In this document: in pieces, positions 1 through 7,071 of the stretch
Numbering within the stretch: the first letter of the stretch is position 1
Layout of the letters: every line of letters starts with the position of its first letter
Source: UBA6059 sp965227155
GTDB lineage: Bacteria; Bacteroidota; Bacteroidia; Cytophagales; Cyclobacteriaceae
Assembly: GCA_965227155.1 (NCBI GenBank)
Contig: OZ245731.1
Location: 4,092,001-4,156,000, forward strand
DNA length: 64,000 bases
Reading direction: 5' to 3'
Position numbers and translations under genes: made by a program
The notes under the pieces: model-generated
Database searches by the model: none
Told to the model about the DNA's origin: nothing
Seen by the model: the letters and a program-made list of their open reading frames with translations, nothing else

Positions 1-120
1 TGCTTGTAAGTCAGCATCGGTCATTATGGGTACATAATACGAGCCAACAAATGCTACTATGCCGATTAAATACACAGCAAGGGAGCTTACAATGGCATAT
101 TTGATATTGATTTGTTTCAT
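1..120 (-). CDS. Partial membrane protein (N-terminal 40 residues)
   Basis: The reading frame is open from an ATG at 120 down to the window edge, so only the first 40 residues are present. Residues about 8-30 form one hydrophobic segment (AIVSSLAVYLIGIVAFVGSY) that would serve as a membrane anchor or the first helix of a multi-span protein. It lies 96 bp downstream of the NmrA-like gene, beyond the hairpin at 150-199. The family cannot be named from this fragment. Confidence 0.6.
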   Translation of the reverse strand, partial: MKQINIKYAIVSSLAVYLIGIVAFVGSYYVPIMTDADLQA

Positions 121-149
121 GTCAAATTATGTTTCAAGAAATAAAACTT

Positions 150-199
150 AAAGCAAACCCTCTGAGCCATTCTTGATGAAAGCTCTAAGGGTTTGCTTT
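150..199 (-). terminator. Hairpin terminator after NmrA-like gene
   Basis: Perfect 12-bp arms AAAGCAAACCCT (150-161) and AGGGTTTGCTTT (188-199), with a shorter inner pairing GAGC/GCTC. Read on the minus strand the stem is followed by the T-rich stretch TTTAAGTTTTATTT, as expected for a Rho-independent terminator of the gene ending at 216. Confidence 0.65.
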
Positions 200-215
200 T
201 ACTTTGGAAATAAAA

Positions 216-1058
216 TTATACTGTCTGAGGAACCGATTGATTCCACACACCGGTGGAGGCTGTCTTGCGGACAAAATCCTTGAAGTCCGTAGCCTTTCTA
301 CCGAGAACTGCTTCTACATCATGGGAGATATCCTGGTTATCAGGGTTCCCTAATACCTCTTCAAACAGGTAGCTGAATAGCCATACATAATCATCAGGCA
401 AACCTGCAGCTTTCATGGCTTTGCCATATTCAGCTATGGTAATCGGTTGAAAAGCAATTTCACGATTAGTGCCTGCAGCAATTGTCGAAATTACTTCCTC
501 AAAAGTGAGTTTTCGAGGGCCTGTGACCGTAATTGTCTGTCGATTGTATTGATCATCTTTCAATACTTTAGCCACTACCTCAGCGATATCATCTGCATCC
601 ACAAAAGGAATTTGAGCCTGAGGCATAGGCAATGCTACATGACCAGCTAGGATTGGCTCCAGCAAAAAGCTTTCACTGAAATTCTGATCAAACCAGCTGG
701 CTCTGACTAAGGTGTAATTAAGTCCCGAATCTGCTACAATCTGCTCGCAGGCTTCTGCTTCTGTTTCACCTTTGCCAGATAGCAATACTACTTTGTCAAG
801 ACCCTCTTTCAGGGCTGCCTCAGTGAAGACTTTGATAGCCTCTTTTGCTCCGGGCACGGCAAGATCGGGGTAATAGACTATGTAAGCACGATCCATTCCT
901 TTTAATGCCTTAGCATAGGATACGGGATTGTTCCAATCAAAAGCTGGTTCTGAATTGCGGGTGCCAATTCTTACGTTGTGTCCTTCTGATTGTAGACGTT
1001 CTACTACGCGGCGACCAGTCTTACCAGTACCACCGGTTACTAAAATGTTGTGTTTCAT
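216..1058 (-). CDS. NmrA-like / atypical SDR NAD(P)-binding oxidoreductase
   Basis: 280 residues with a Rossmann nucleotide-binding motif at the extreme N-terminus (GGTGKTGRR, residues 9-17), matching atypical short-chain dehydrogenases of the NmrA/NAD(P)H-binding group. There is no YxxxK catalytic pair of classical SDRs, so it may be a redox-sensing or quinone-reductase-like protein rather than an alcohol dehydrogenase. It starts 17 bp after the DUF1772 gene on the same strand and is probably co-transcribed with it. Substrate unknown. A cytosolic location is inferred from the lack of a signal peptide. Confidence 0.85.
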   Translation of the reverse strand: MKHNILVTGGTGKTGRRVVERLQSEGHNVRIGTRNSEPAFDWNNPVSYAKALKGMDRAYIVYYPDLAVPGAKEAIKVFTEAALKEGLDKVVLLSGKGETEAEACEQIVADSGLNYTLVRASWFDQNFSESFLLEPILAGHVALPMPQAQIPFVDADDIAEVVAKVLKDDQYNRQTITVTGPRKLTFEEVISTIAAGTNREIAFQPITIAEYGKAMKAAGLPDDYVWLFSYLFEEVLGNPDNQDISHDVEAVLGRKATDFKDFVRKTASTGVWNQSVPQTV

Positions 1059-1075
1059 AAGTATTTAGTTTTGAG

Positions 1076-1579
1076 TTATAATTTTTGAGATTGAATGATT
1101 GAGCCTATCGTCACCAGCATAAAGGAGAGCACCGCAAAGGCGGTCCTGATTTGATGCAGTCTATTCCATCGAGACTCATAATATTTTCTAAATTTCCCCG
1201 CTTCTTCCAGAGCAAGTTGGTCAAGCTTAAGGGCATCCAATTGGTCATTTAAAGGCACATTGCCAAGGCCGGTAACAGCTACAGTTCCAATGAAGTAACA
1301 GGCGAAAGCAGCTAGCATTAAGCCAAAAACGAGGTTACCAAATTGATAGCCATAGAAGCTTGAAAGCCCGAGCATTATTACGCTACCAAAAAAGACCAGA
1401 AAAAATGCCGGATTCAGAATGGCCCGATTGATTGACTGCATCGTCTCCAGATACACTTGATCAGTGACCTTTTGCGTGCCCGGTATGACCGATACAGACC
1501 AGGCATAAAATAGCCCGGCAGATAGACCTGTAAATATCACAGATCCACAGGGTACTATTGATTTGAGAGAGATTTCCAT
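1076..1579 (-). CDS. DUF1772-type (anthrone oxygenase-like) membrane protein
   Basis: 167 residues with about four hydrophobic helices: residues about 10-30, 58-78, 82-105 and 142-162. The pattern fits the DUF1772 family, some members of which are called anthrone oxygenases: an FYAWSV-like first helix, a variable loop, and a conserved RW-R-H segment before the last helix (ESRWNRLHQIRT). It sits between the broken haem-protein gene and the NmrA-like gene with short gaps, so the three look like one transcription unit. Biochemical role unknown. The family call rests on pattern resemblance. Confidence 0.7.
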   Translation of the reverse strand: MEISLKSIVPCGSVIFTGLSAGLFYAWSVSVIPGTQKVTDQVYLETMQSINRAILNPAFFLVFFGSVIMLGLSSFYGYQFGNLVFGLMLAAFACYFIGTVAVTGLGNVPLNDQLDALKLDQLALEEAGKFRKYYESRWNRLHQIRTAFAVLSFMLVTIGSIIQSQKL

Positions 1580-1679
1580 ATGAAGTATGTTTGTTTTTTA
1601 ATTTTTAGGTTGAGGGTACTCGGCAAAAGGAAGAATGCTTCTTAGCTCATTCACATCAGGAACTTTGTACCCTGCATCG

Positions 1680-2030
1680 CTAGATTTTTGTATTTAGCCA
1701 CTCTTCGAGTAGTTCGTATTCTGAAGCTGTGAGCGGCTCACCTTCAGCTTTAGGCATTCGTTTTTTGACAAAGACTTGCTCATAAATCTTAGCAGCTCTT
1801 TTGGTAAGGTTCTTTTCTTTAAAAACCATGAATGGATTTTGCCTACGGTGACAGGAATTGCACTTGGTTTACAGTATTTTGAAAGCTTTTTGCTGTAAAG
1901 AGGCTTCATGCCCTGGAAGCAGGGATTCATTTAATGTTTGACCTGGAGAACTCTGGTAATAGGCTGTGAACAGTATTAATGCTGCCTCCAATAATCCCAG
2001 CACTATGATTTTGACCGATTGCTTTTTCAT
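1680..2030 (-). pseudogene. Haem-binding (CNSCH) protein broken by in-frame stop
   Basis: From an ATG at 2030 the minus strand encodes a signal-anchor-like N-terminus, then a domain with CNSCH (a CxxCH c-type haem motif) and a RMPKAEG segment whose Met could be the distal haem ligand. It would be a complete 116-residue small cytochrome except for a TAA at codon 54 (1869-1871), directly before TKCNSCH. One substitution (for example CAA to TAA) explains it. After the stop at 1680-1682 a +1 frame stays open to a TAA at 1598-1600 with protein-like composition (YKVPDVNELR), so a second lesion near the A5 run at 1684-1688 is possible. No good restart codon follows the premature stop. A sequencing error cannot be excluded. 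Confidence 0.75.
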
Positions 2031-2351
2031 TTTCAATGCACGATTAAATTCGGATGTAAAATTGAATGCAATCAGCTGGCCTTGCTTGACCCTTTACGCC
2101 AAACCTTTGACAGTTTGCGCCATATTAACATTTTCGATTCAAGGGCAATGAGACAGGTCAAATTATGAAGGTGTTTTCAATAGCATTAAAAATCTTTCAT
2201 CATGTCACATTGAGCTTGTCGAAATATATTCATCCTGTCTTTAAGAAAGGTTTCGACAGGCTCAACCTGACATGAATTACGCTTTTAAAGACACCCCCTT
2301 AGGGATAGGAAGTTGAGAAAACTTGCTTAACTAAATAGACTTACATTTCGA
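2031..2351. other. Intergenic stretch, 321 bp
   Basis: Holds the inverted repeat at 2201-2274. Otherwise I see no convincing gene: the plus-strand frame at 1966-2151 overlaps the haem pseudogene and has no family signal. It must contain the promoter of the haem/DUF1772/NmrA group, but no clear promoter motif was identified. Confidence 0.5.
2201..2274. repeat. Dispersed-type intergenic inverted repeat
   Basis: Two 24-nt arms (2201-2224 and 2251-2274) are reverse complements at 21 of 24 positions, separated by 26 bp. Each arm has the core TGAGC(t/c)TGTCGAAA. Palindromes with this core recur in intergenic regions of many Bacteroidota, as I recall. Only this pair is seen in the window. A stable hairpin would form in RNA from either strand. 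Confidence 0.65.
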
Positions 2352-3338
2352 TTACTGATTTCGGAATTCAAGCGGGGAGACGCCTGTCCATCTTTTAAAG
2401 GCGCGGTTGAAAGCACTTTGCTCAGAAAAGCCGGTTTCAAAGGCAATTTCTGCTACACTTCGCAGCGTATTATGGAGTAGATCTTTGGCTACCTGCTCCT
2501 GTGTTTTCTGGATGATATCGCGAAAGCTAAGGCCATTTTCTGAAAGTCTGCGCGTGAGTGTACGGTTGCTCATACCGATATGCTCACCCACCTGTGAGAT
2601 AGAAGGAATACCACTGGGAAGCGCATCTTTGATCAAAGCTGCTACATCAGCGGTTATCTGATTGGGGTGAACCTCTATGCCCCTGGTTTCTTCTTCTACA
2701 CGCTCTACCAGGAATCTATTAATGCTTGCATCAGCCTTTGCTGTACGGCGCTCCAGGTCTTGGGTTGCGTATGCGATATAATTATGATCCTGTTCAAAAT
2801 GCACCGGACACAGAAAGGCGCTATGATGACTGGATAAATTTGATGGTGCCTTATGTTTAAATGCAACCTGCACAGGCCTGATGTCAGTCTCTGTCATATA
2901 TTGCAGTACTACCACAGTGGCCGATATAGTGGCCTCATTGGAGAATGCTATACCCGGTCGGTAGGCATGTCTATTGAGGTAAATGAAAGAATTATCTGCT
3001 TTTTTCTCTACTTTAAAAACATAGGTGTTTGATAGCAGATGAAAATACCGCTCACAGCGGTCAAAGATTTCACCTGCCCACGAACATGTCCGCCAGGAGA
3101 GACCCAATACACCATAATCTTCGATTTTCATTTGCTGCCCCACGCGCACGGCAAAACCAGGGCCCAGCTTTTCATCAAGCAACTCATGCAGCTCAAAGAA
3201 ATGATCAGCGGGTACAGCCTGCAGTTGTTGAATAGACTCAAGCGAAGTAGGGAGTTTTTTGAATGCAGCTTCATCAATACCTTCCAGGCGCGCACAGTCA
3301 ATCATTTTGCGATATAGGTTGGTAGAGATGTATTTCAT
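2352..3338 (-). CDS. AraC family transcriptional regulator
   Basis: 328 residues. The N-terminal about 200 residues fit the arabinose-binding-like sensor of the OruR/ArgR-type AraC regulators. The C-terminus (about 225-328) holds the two helix-turn-helix units of the AraC DNA-binding domain, including ISQVGEHIGMSNRTLTRRL and the signature SVAEIAFETGFSEQSAFNRAFKRWTGVSPLEF. It lies 321 bp upstream of the haem/DUF1772/NmrA group on the same strand and may control it. That link, and the effector, are inference. Confidence 0.92.
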   Translation of the reverse strand: MKYISTNLYRKMIDCARLEGIDEAAFKKLPTSLESIQQLQAVPADHFFELHELLDEKLGPGFAVRVGQQMKIEDYGVLGLSWRTCSWAGEIFDRCERYFHLLSNTYVFKVEKKADNSFIYLNRHAYRPGIAFSNEATISATVVVLQYMTETDIRPVQVAFKHKAPSNLSSHHSAFLCPVHFEQDHNYIAYATQDLERRTAKADASINRFLVERVEEETRGIEVHPNQITADVAALIKDALPSGIPSISQVGEHIGMSNRTLTRRLSENGLSFRDIIQKTQEQVAKDLLHNTLRSVAEIAFETGFSEQSAFNRAFKRWTGVSPLEFRNQ

Positions 3339-3373
3339 GGCTAAAGACTAATCAAATATCGGAAAAAATCTAC

Positions 3374-3438
3374 ATAGCCATCGGTTTAATCCGGTGGCTA
3401 TGATTGATGGGTGATATAATTAAAATGGATTTATCCAT
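3374..3438 (+). repeat. 65-bp direct repeat, copy 1
   Basis: Contains two small palindromes: an ATAGCCA...TGGCTAT stem, then ATGGAT-TT-ATCCAT at the end. It matches copy 2 (3915-3979) at 59 of 65 positions in the same orientation. It lies 35 bp beyond the AraC start codon, so it may also carry regulatory sequence. Confidence 0.85.
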
Positions 3439-3485
3439 ATTTTTAATATTTTAAAAGTCATTGTCACCCTATAAATCGAATAGTA

Positions 3486-3914
3486 ATGGAAAACCTTAAA
3501 AGCCTTGAATTTATGCTTGATTTTATCGAGTCAGCTGAAATCAATGTAGTGGACGACTTAAAGCCAGGAGAGCGACAAACATTGATAGTACACCGACATT
3601 TTATTTATACGCAAAATGTGAGGTCATCTGATACCCAACCAGAGCCCTATTCCAAAACCGTGGTTATGCTGGAAGGGATACCAACCTCCTCATCAGATCA
3701 GAATTTCAAGCAGGCGATCATAAGATTTGAGAAGGATGATAAAGACCTGAGACCTCCTAGATTTCATAGAAATAAGGGGCAGTTGCACCTATGGTTTCAT
3801 TACAGGCATCTTGATGCTTTTATAAGCCAAATTCACGAACCCAAAGTCTATTGTTGGGCAGGAAAATTTCAAAATGGACACGTTTATGGTGATGTCCATA
3901 CCGCTTCGCAATAA
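3486..3914 (+). CDS. Hypothetical protein between direct repeats
   Basis: 142 residues starting ATG at 3486, no signal peptide or membrane segment, no family recognised. It is rich in charged and aromatic residues, with a short His/Trp/Tyr-rich stretch (LHLWFHYRHLD). The stop codon (3912-3914) is immediately followed by direct-repeat copy 2, and copy 1 ends 47 bp before the start. The gene is therefore framed like a cargo unit. The convergent kinase gene ends 70 bp away. Likely cytosolic; function unknown. Confidence 0.7.
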   Translation: MENLKSLEFMLDFIESAEINVVDDLKPGERQTLIVHRHFIYTQNVRSSDTQPEPYSKTVVMLEGIPTSSSDQNFKQAIIRFEKDDKDLRPPRFHRNKGQLHLWFHYRHLDAFISQIHEPKVYCWAGKFQNGHVYGDVHTASQ

Positions 3915-3979
3915 ATAGCCATCAGATTAAACCGGTGGCTATGATCGATGGATGATATAATCAAAATGGATTTATCCAT
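3915..3979 (+). repeat. 65-bp direct repeat, copy 2
   Basis: Same structure as copy 1: ATAGCCA...TGGCTAT palindrome plus ATGGAT-TT-ATCCAT. The two copies differ at only six positions. It begins at the base after the stop codon of the 142-residue gene and ends just before the stop of the kinase gene, where it could act as a bidirectional terminator-like hairpin. Confidence 0.85.
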
Positions 3980-3984
3980 TTCTT

Positions 3985-5505
3985 TCATTCAGCGGGAAAA
4001 ATCAATTCAAAAGAAGTACCCTTTTCGGTTTGCCTATTGATGCTACCATTTAATTGCCTGGTAAGCTGATCTATAACCAGTAACCCAACAGAGTTGGAAG
4101 GTTCATTTGCTTCTGCTGGAAACCCTTTGCCCCGGTCTTCAATTTTCAGATGGAATTGGTCATTGACCCTTTGAAAGGAGACTCTGATTTTCCCACCTTT
4201 CAATGGATCGTAGGCATGTTTGATGACATTGGAAAGGCATTCGTTGGTAATTAGGCCCAGAGCTGTGATCGTATCGATATCCAATAAATGATCTTCGAGG
4301 GATAATTCAAGCTCATATTTCGAGACATCATAGGCCATACTGTGGATAACACTCTCCGCCAGCTGGTGCAGGTAGAGTTCAGAATTGAGTTTGCTCAGTT
4401 CTTCTTTTTTGAGCAGTTGGTTATGAATTTTGCCTATGGTGTTTACCCTGTTGATCGTGTCTTTGATAAATATTTTAAGGTTCTTATCAGTTGTCATCAA
4501 GGATTTGGTATACAACATACTGGATACCATCTGAAGGTTATTCTTTATGCGATGGTGCAATTCACGCGACATCCTTTCCTTCTCTTTCACTTTGTATTCC
4601 TGGAATCTCAGCTGCTCATGGGTAATTTTTTGTTCTGTGATGTCCATTAAGGTGCCAAATAGGCGCGCCACCTGCCCATCCTCATCTTTAATAGCCTGAC
4701 CTTTGGCAATGCAATTCCTGATTTCACCATCGGACCGGATCGCACGTAACTCTATCTCATAGGGTGTACCATTTTTGACACATTCCTCCACGATAGGCAC
4801 ATATTTGTTAAAATCTTCCTCTACATAAAGCTGACTATGCGTCTGCCAGCCGGGAACGCCTTCTTTTGGGCTGCGCTGGAAAATAGCATAAAGGCCATCC
4901 GACCAGTAAACATGATCATTCGGAATATCCCATTCCCAATGGCCAATTTTGGTCTGAAGTTCGGCATCTGTAAGGAGCTTTTTCGATTTGGTTAGATCGT
5001 CCTCTGCAGTCTTTAGCTTGGTAATATCCCTCGAAAACCCATGATAATATTTTTTACCATCGTTGCCTTGATATACAAATACGCGCATAAACACATCAAA
5101 AACCGATTGGTCTTTGCGCCTTGCTTTAAATTCAAAATCACCCTGCCCATCTTTATTAACTTTTTCGATGATGCGCATAGGTGTATTCGGATCAAGACAA
5201 TGATCTGTCGGAGAAGATCCGATTATTTCTTCAGGATTTTCATAGCCCCACATGCTGAGGTAGGCTTTATTAGCATAAATGATTAACCCATGGTCATTTA
5301 CAATATCGAAACCATCCAATGCCTCATCTATGATATCATTCTTCAGTGCTAATGCATCTGTAGTTTCAGCCAGCTTTTTTTCAATATCGCTCAGCCCGAT
5401 ATACTCCTTGAAGGTTAAGCAAAAGCCATCCACTTTATTATGGTTTGCTAGTAAGGGTATAATCTGTATTAGATAATTCTTATCATCAATACCATTTATC
5501 CGCAA
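3985..5505 (-). CDS. PAS-domain sensor histidine kinase (HisKA_2), 5' end incomplete
   Basis: 506 residues from a TTG at 5505. Two PAS domains are visible (about 55-165, with IIYANKAYLSMWGYENPEE, and about 180-295). A HisKA_2 dimerisation helix with the phospho-acceptor in ELHHRIKNNLQ (about 320) follows. Then comes an HATPase_c domain with N-box NECLSNVIKHAY and G-box EDRGKGFP. The frame stays open upstream to 5718 and encodes a further PAS-like segment (LDAIYLDKDLCILSISPSL), but there is no ATG, GTG or TTG before the in-frame TGA at 5719-5721. The TTG start is therefore probably not the ancestral one. A one-base change in the G4 run at 5701-5704 would join the frame to ATGs at 5725 and 5722. 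Cytosolic; no receiver or partner regulator adjacent. Confidence 0.8.
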   Translation of the reverse strand: MRINGIDDKNYLIQIIPLLANHNKVDGFCLTFKEYIGLSDIEKKLAETTDALALKNDIIDEALDGFDIVNDHGLIIYANKAYLSMWGYENPEEIIGSSPTDHCLDPNTPMRIIEKVNKDGQGDFEFKARRKDQSVFDVFMRVFVYQGNDGKKYYHGFSRDITKLKTAEDDLTKSKKLLTDAELQTKIGHWEWDIPNDHVYWSDGLYAIFQRSPKEGVPGWQTHSQLYVEEDFNKYVPIVEECVKNGTPYEIELRAIRSDGEIRNCIAKGQAIKDEDGQVARLFGTLMDITEQKITHEQLRFQEYKVKEKERMSRELHHRIKNNLQMVSSMLYTKSLMTTDKNLKIFIKDTINRVNTIGKIHNQLLKKEELSKLNSELYLHQLAESVIHSMAYDVSKYELELSLEDHLLDIDTITALGLITNECLSNVIKHAYDPLKGGKIRVSFQRVNDQFHLKIEDRGKGFPAEANEPSNSVGLLVIDQLTRQLNGSINRQTEKGTSFELIFPAE

Positions 5506-5830
5506 TTCCTTGGGAAGCGTTGATTGTGCTGCTTTTTGGATGGAAGCTATAAGATCATTGTCATTCCGAAAAAACTTTAACTGGTTTACGGGCTTGCCAA
5601 TAGCTGATTTTGTAAATCCAGTTTTGAATGATAGAGATGGGGAGATACTTAAGATGCATAAATCCTTATCCAGATAGATCGCATCGAGTTCAGTAAATGT
5701 GGGGTGATTTTCGATGATTCATCATTTAGTACAATACGATCATTAAATATACATAAAATCATGAGAATTCAGCCATTTTCTAAGAATCCAAAAGGTTTAA
5801 ATCTTAAGCCATTCTGGGTTATTGGTAATG

Positions 5831-5860
5831 CATAGCCACCGGTTTAAACCAGTGGCTATG
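5831..5860. repeat. 30-bp palindrome, third member of the ATAGCCA family
   Basis: A near-perfect palindrome (CATAGCCACC...AGTGGCTATG) with one mismatched pair. It shares its arms with the first palindrome of the direct repeats at 3374 and 3915 but lacks the ATGGAT-TT-ATCCAT part. Copies 2 and 3 bracket the kinase gene. Confidence 0.8.
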
Positions 5861-5984
5861 GGTAGTTTAGATGCAAACGCTTGAAAATCATTATGATCCT
5901 TTCAAGGTTATCTCTTTGTGAAATATCAGCAATCACTTGTACGACATTGAGATAACCGTATTTTTGTTAAAGACCTACCTCATC

Positions 5985-6593
5985 ATGAAAAGTCGAAAAA
6001 ATATTCTGCTACTGGCATCTGCTCTACTTGTTACGCTGACCATCGGCTTTACTTCTGCTGGTTTCAATAATAAAGCTAATCATAGTTCTAATCCTGAAAT
6101 TGCCGAACCGGCTGAAAGTGAGCTGGCATTCAATACCATGATGGAAGCCATCACACACCAGCGATGCTTGAATTGCCACCCCACCGACAATGTGCCTAAG
6201 CAGGGTGAAGCGCGCAATCCACATCGCTTTGAGATTACAAGGGCCAATGTGGAGGCTGCTACCAACTGCCAAACTTGCCATCAGGCTTCCAACAACAGCT
6301 TTTCCGGTGTGCCTGGTGCCCCGCACTGGTCACTGGCCCCACAGTCCATGGGCTGGGAGGGATTGTCTAAAATTGAAATTGCTAAAATCATGATGGATCC
6401 TGCTACCAATGGCAATCGATCCAGGGAAGACATACTGCACCACCTCACCGAGGATGAATTGGTGCTTTGGGCTTGGGAGCCCGGTATTGATGCTGCCGGA
6501 AATCCCCGGGAAACACCACCCGTGAGCAAAGAAGCCTATATTGCCGCAGTGAAAAAATGGATCGCCCTGGGCGCACAAATACCATCAGAATAA
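5985..6593 (+). CDS. Dihaem cytochrome c, electron acceptor for IorAB
   Basis: 202 residues from the ATG at 5985. An upstream TTG at 5937 is in frame but would prefix the signal peptide with unrelated residues. The signal peptide covers about residues 5-26 (ILLLASALLVTLTIG), so the mature protein is exported. Two c-type haem motifs are present, CLNCH (61-65) and CQTCH (95-99). It lies 4 bp upstream of the iron-sulphur subunit and 474 bp before the molybdenum subunit, all on the plus strand. This suggests it takes electrons from the hydroxylase. It resembles isoquinoline 1-oxidoreductase-associated cytochromes in size and motif layout. Confidence 0.9.
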   Translation: MKSRKNILLLASALLVTLTIGFTSAGFNNKANHSSNPEIAEPAESELAFNTMMEAITHQRCLNCHPTDNVPKQGEARNPHRFEITRANVEAATNCQTCHQASNNSFSGVPGAPHWSLAPQSMGWEGLSKIEIAKIMMDPATNGNRSREDILHHLTEDELVLWAWEPGIDAAGNPRETPPVSKEAYIAAVKKWIALGAQIPSE

Positions 6594-6597
6594 ATCA

Positions 6598-7071
6598 ATG
6601 ACTATGATATCATTCACCATAAACGGAAAACCTGTAAGCATATCGGTTGACGAAGATACGCCTTTGCTATGGGTAGTTCGTGATCATTTGAACCTGAAGG
6701 GCACCAAATTTGGCTGTGGCAAAGCGGCGTGTGGCGCCTGCACCCTGCATGTAGATGGCGCAGCGGTGCGGTCCTGCTCTTATGCTGTAAAATATGCATC
6801 TGGTAAGTCTGTTACTACGATAGAAGGGCTTGGTACAAAGGAAAATCCTCACCCTGTACAGCAGGCCTGGATTGAAGAGGTCGTCCCCCAATGCGGCTAT
6901 TGTCAGCCCGGCTTTATGATGGCCACTGCTGCATTGCTGAATGCCAATCCCAACCCGACGGATGAGGATATTGACAGAAACATCATCAATGTATGTCGGT
7001 GTGGTACCTATTACCGCATGCGAAAAGCCATAAAAAGAGCTGCTGCACTCACTAAACCTGATATATCATGA
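6598..7071 (+). CDS. iorA: (2Fe-2S)-binding small subunit, IorA-type molybdenum hydroxylase
   Basis: 157 residues with both [2Fe-2S] cluster sites of the xanthine oxidase family. The plant-type ferredoxin site is C40, C45, C48, C60 (CGKAACGAC). The helical site is C99, C102, C133, C135 (CGYCQPG and CRCGTY). No signal peptide; it is expected to be exported with the large subunit through its Tat signal. The stop codon overlaps the start of the large subunit by 4 bp (ATGA at 7068-7071), indicating translational coupling. The true substrate is unknown, and the gene symbol reflects family similarity only. Confidence 0.92.
   Translation: MTMISFTINGKPVSISVDEDTPLLWVVRDHLNLKGTKFGCGKAACGACTLHVDGAAVRSCSYAVKYASGKSVTTIEGLGTKENPHPVQQAWIEEVVPQCGYCQPGFMMATAALLNANPNPTDEDIDRNIINVCRCGTYYRMRKAIKRAAALTKPDIS

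Noticed and set aside
1694..1930. 78-residue minus-strand frame
   Set aside because: Out-of-frame shadow of the broken CNSCH haem-protein gene; the correct frame (1680-2030) has the protein features.
3029..3317. Plus-strand frames opposite the AraC gene
   Set aside because: Antisense shadows of a clear AraC regulator.
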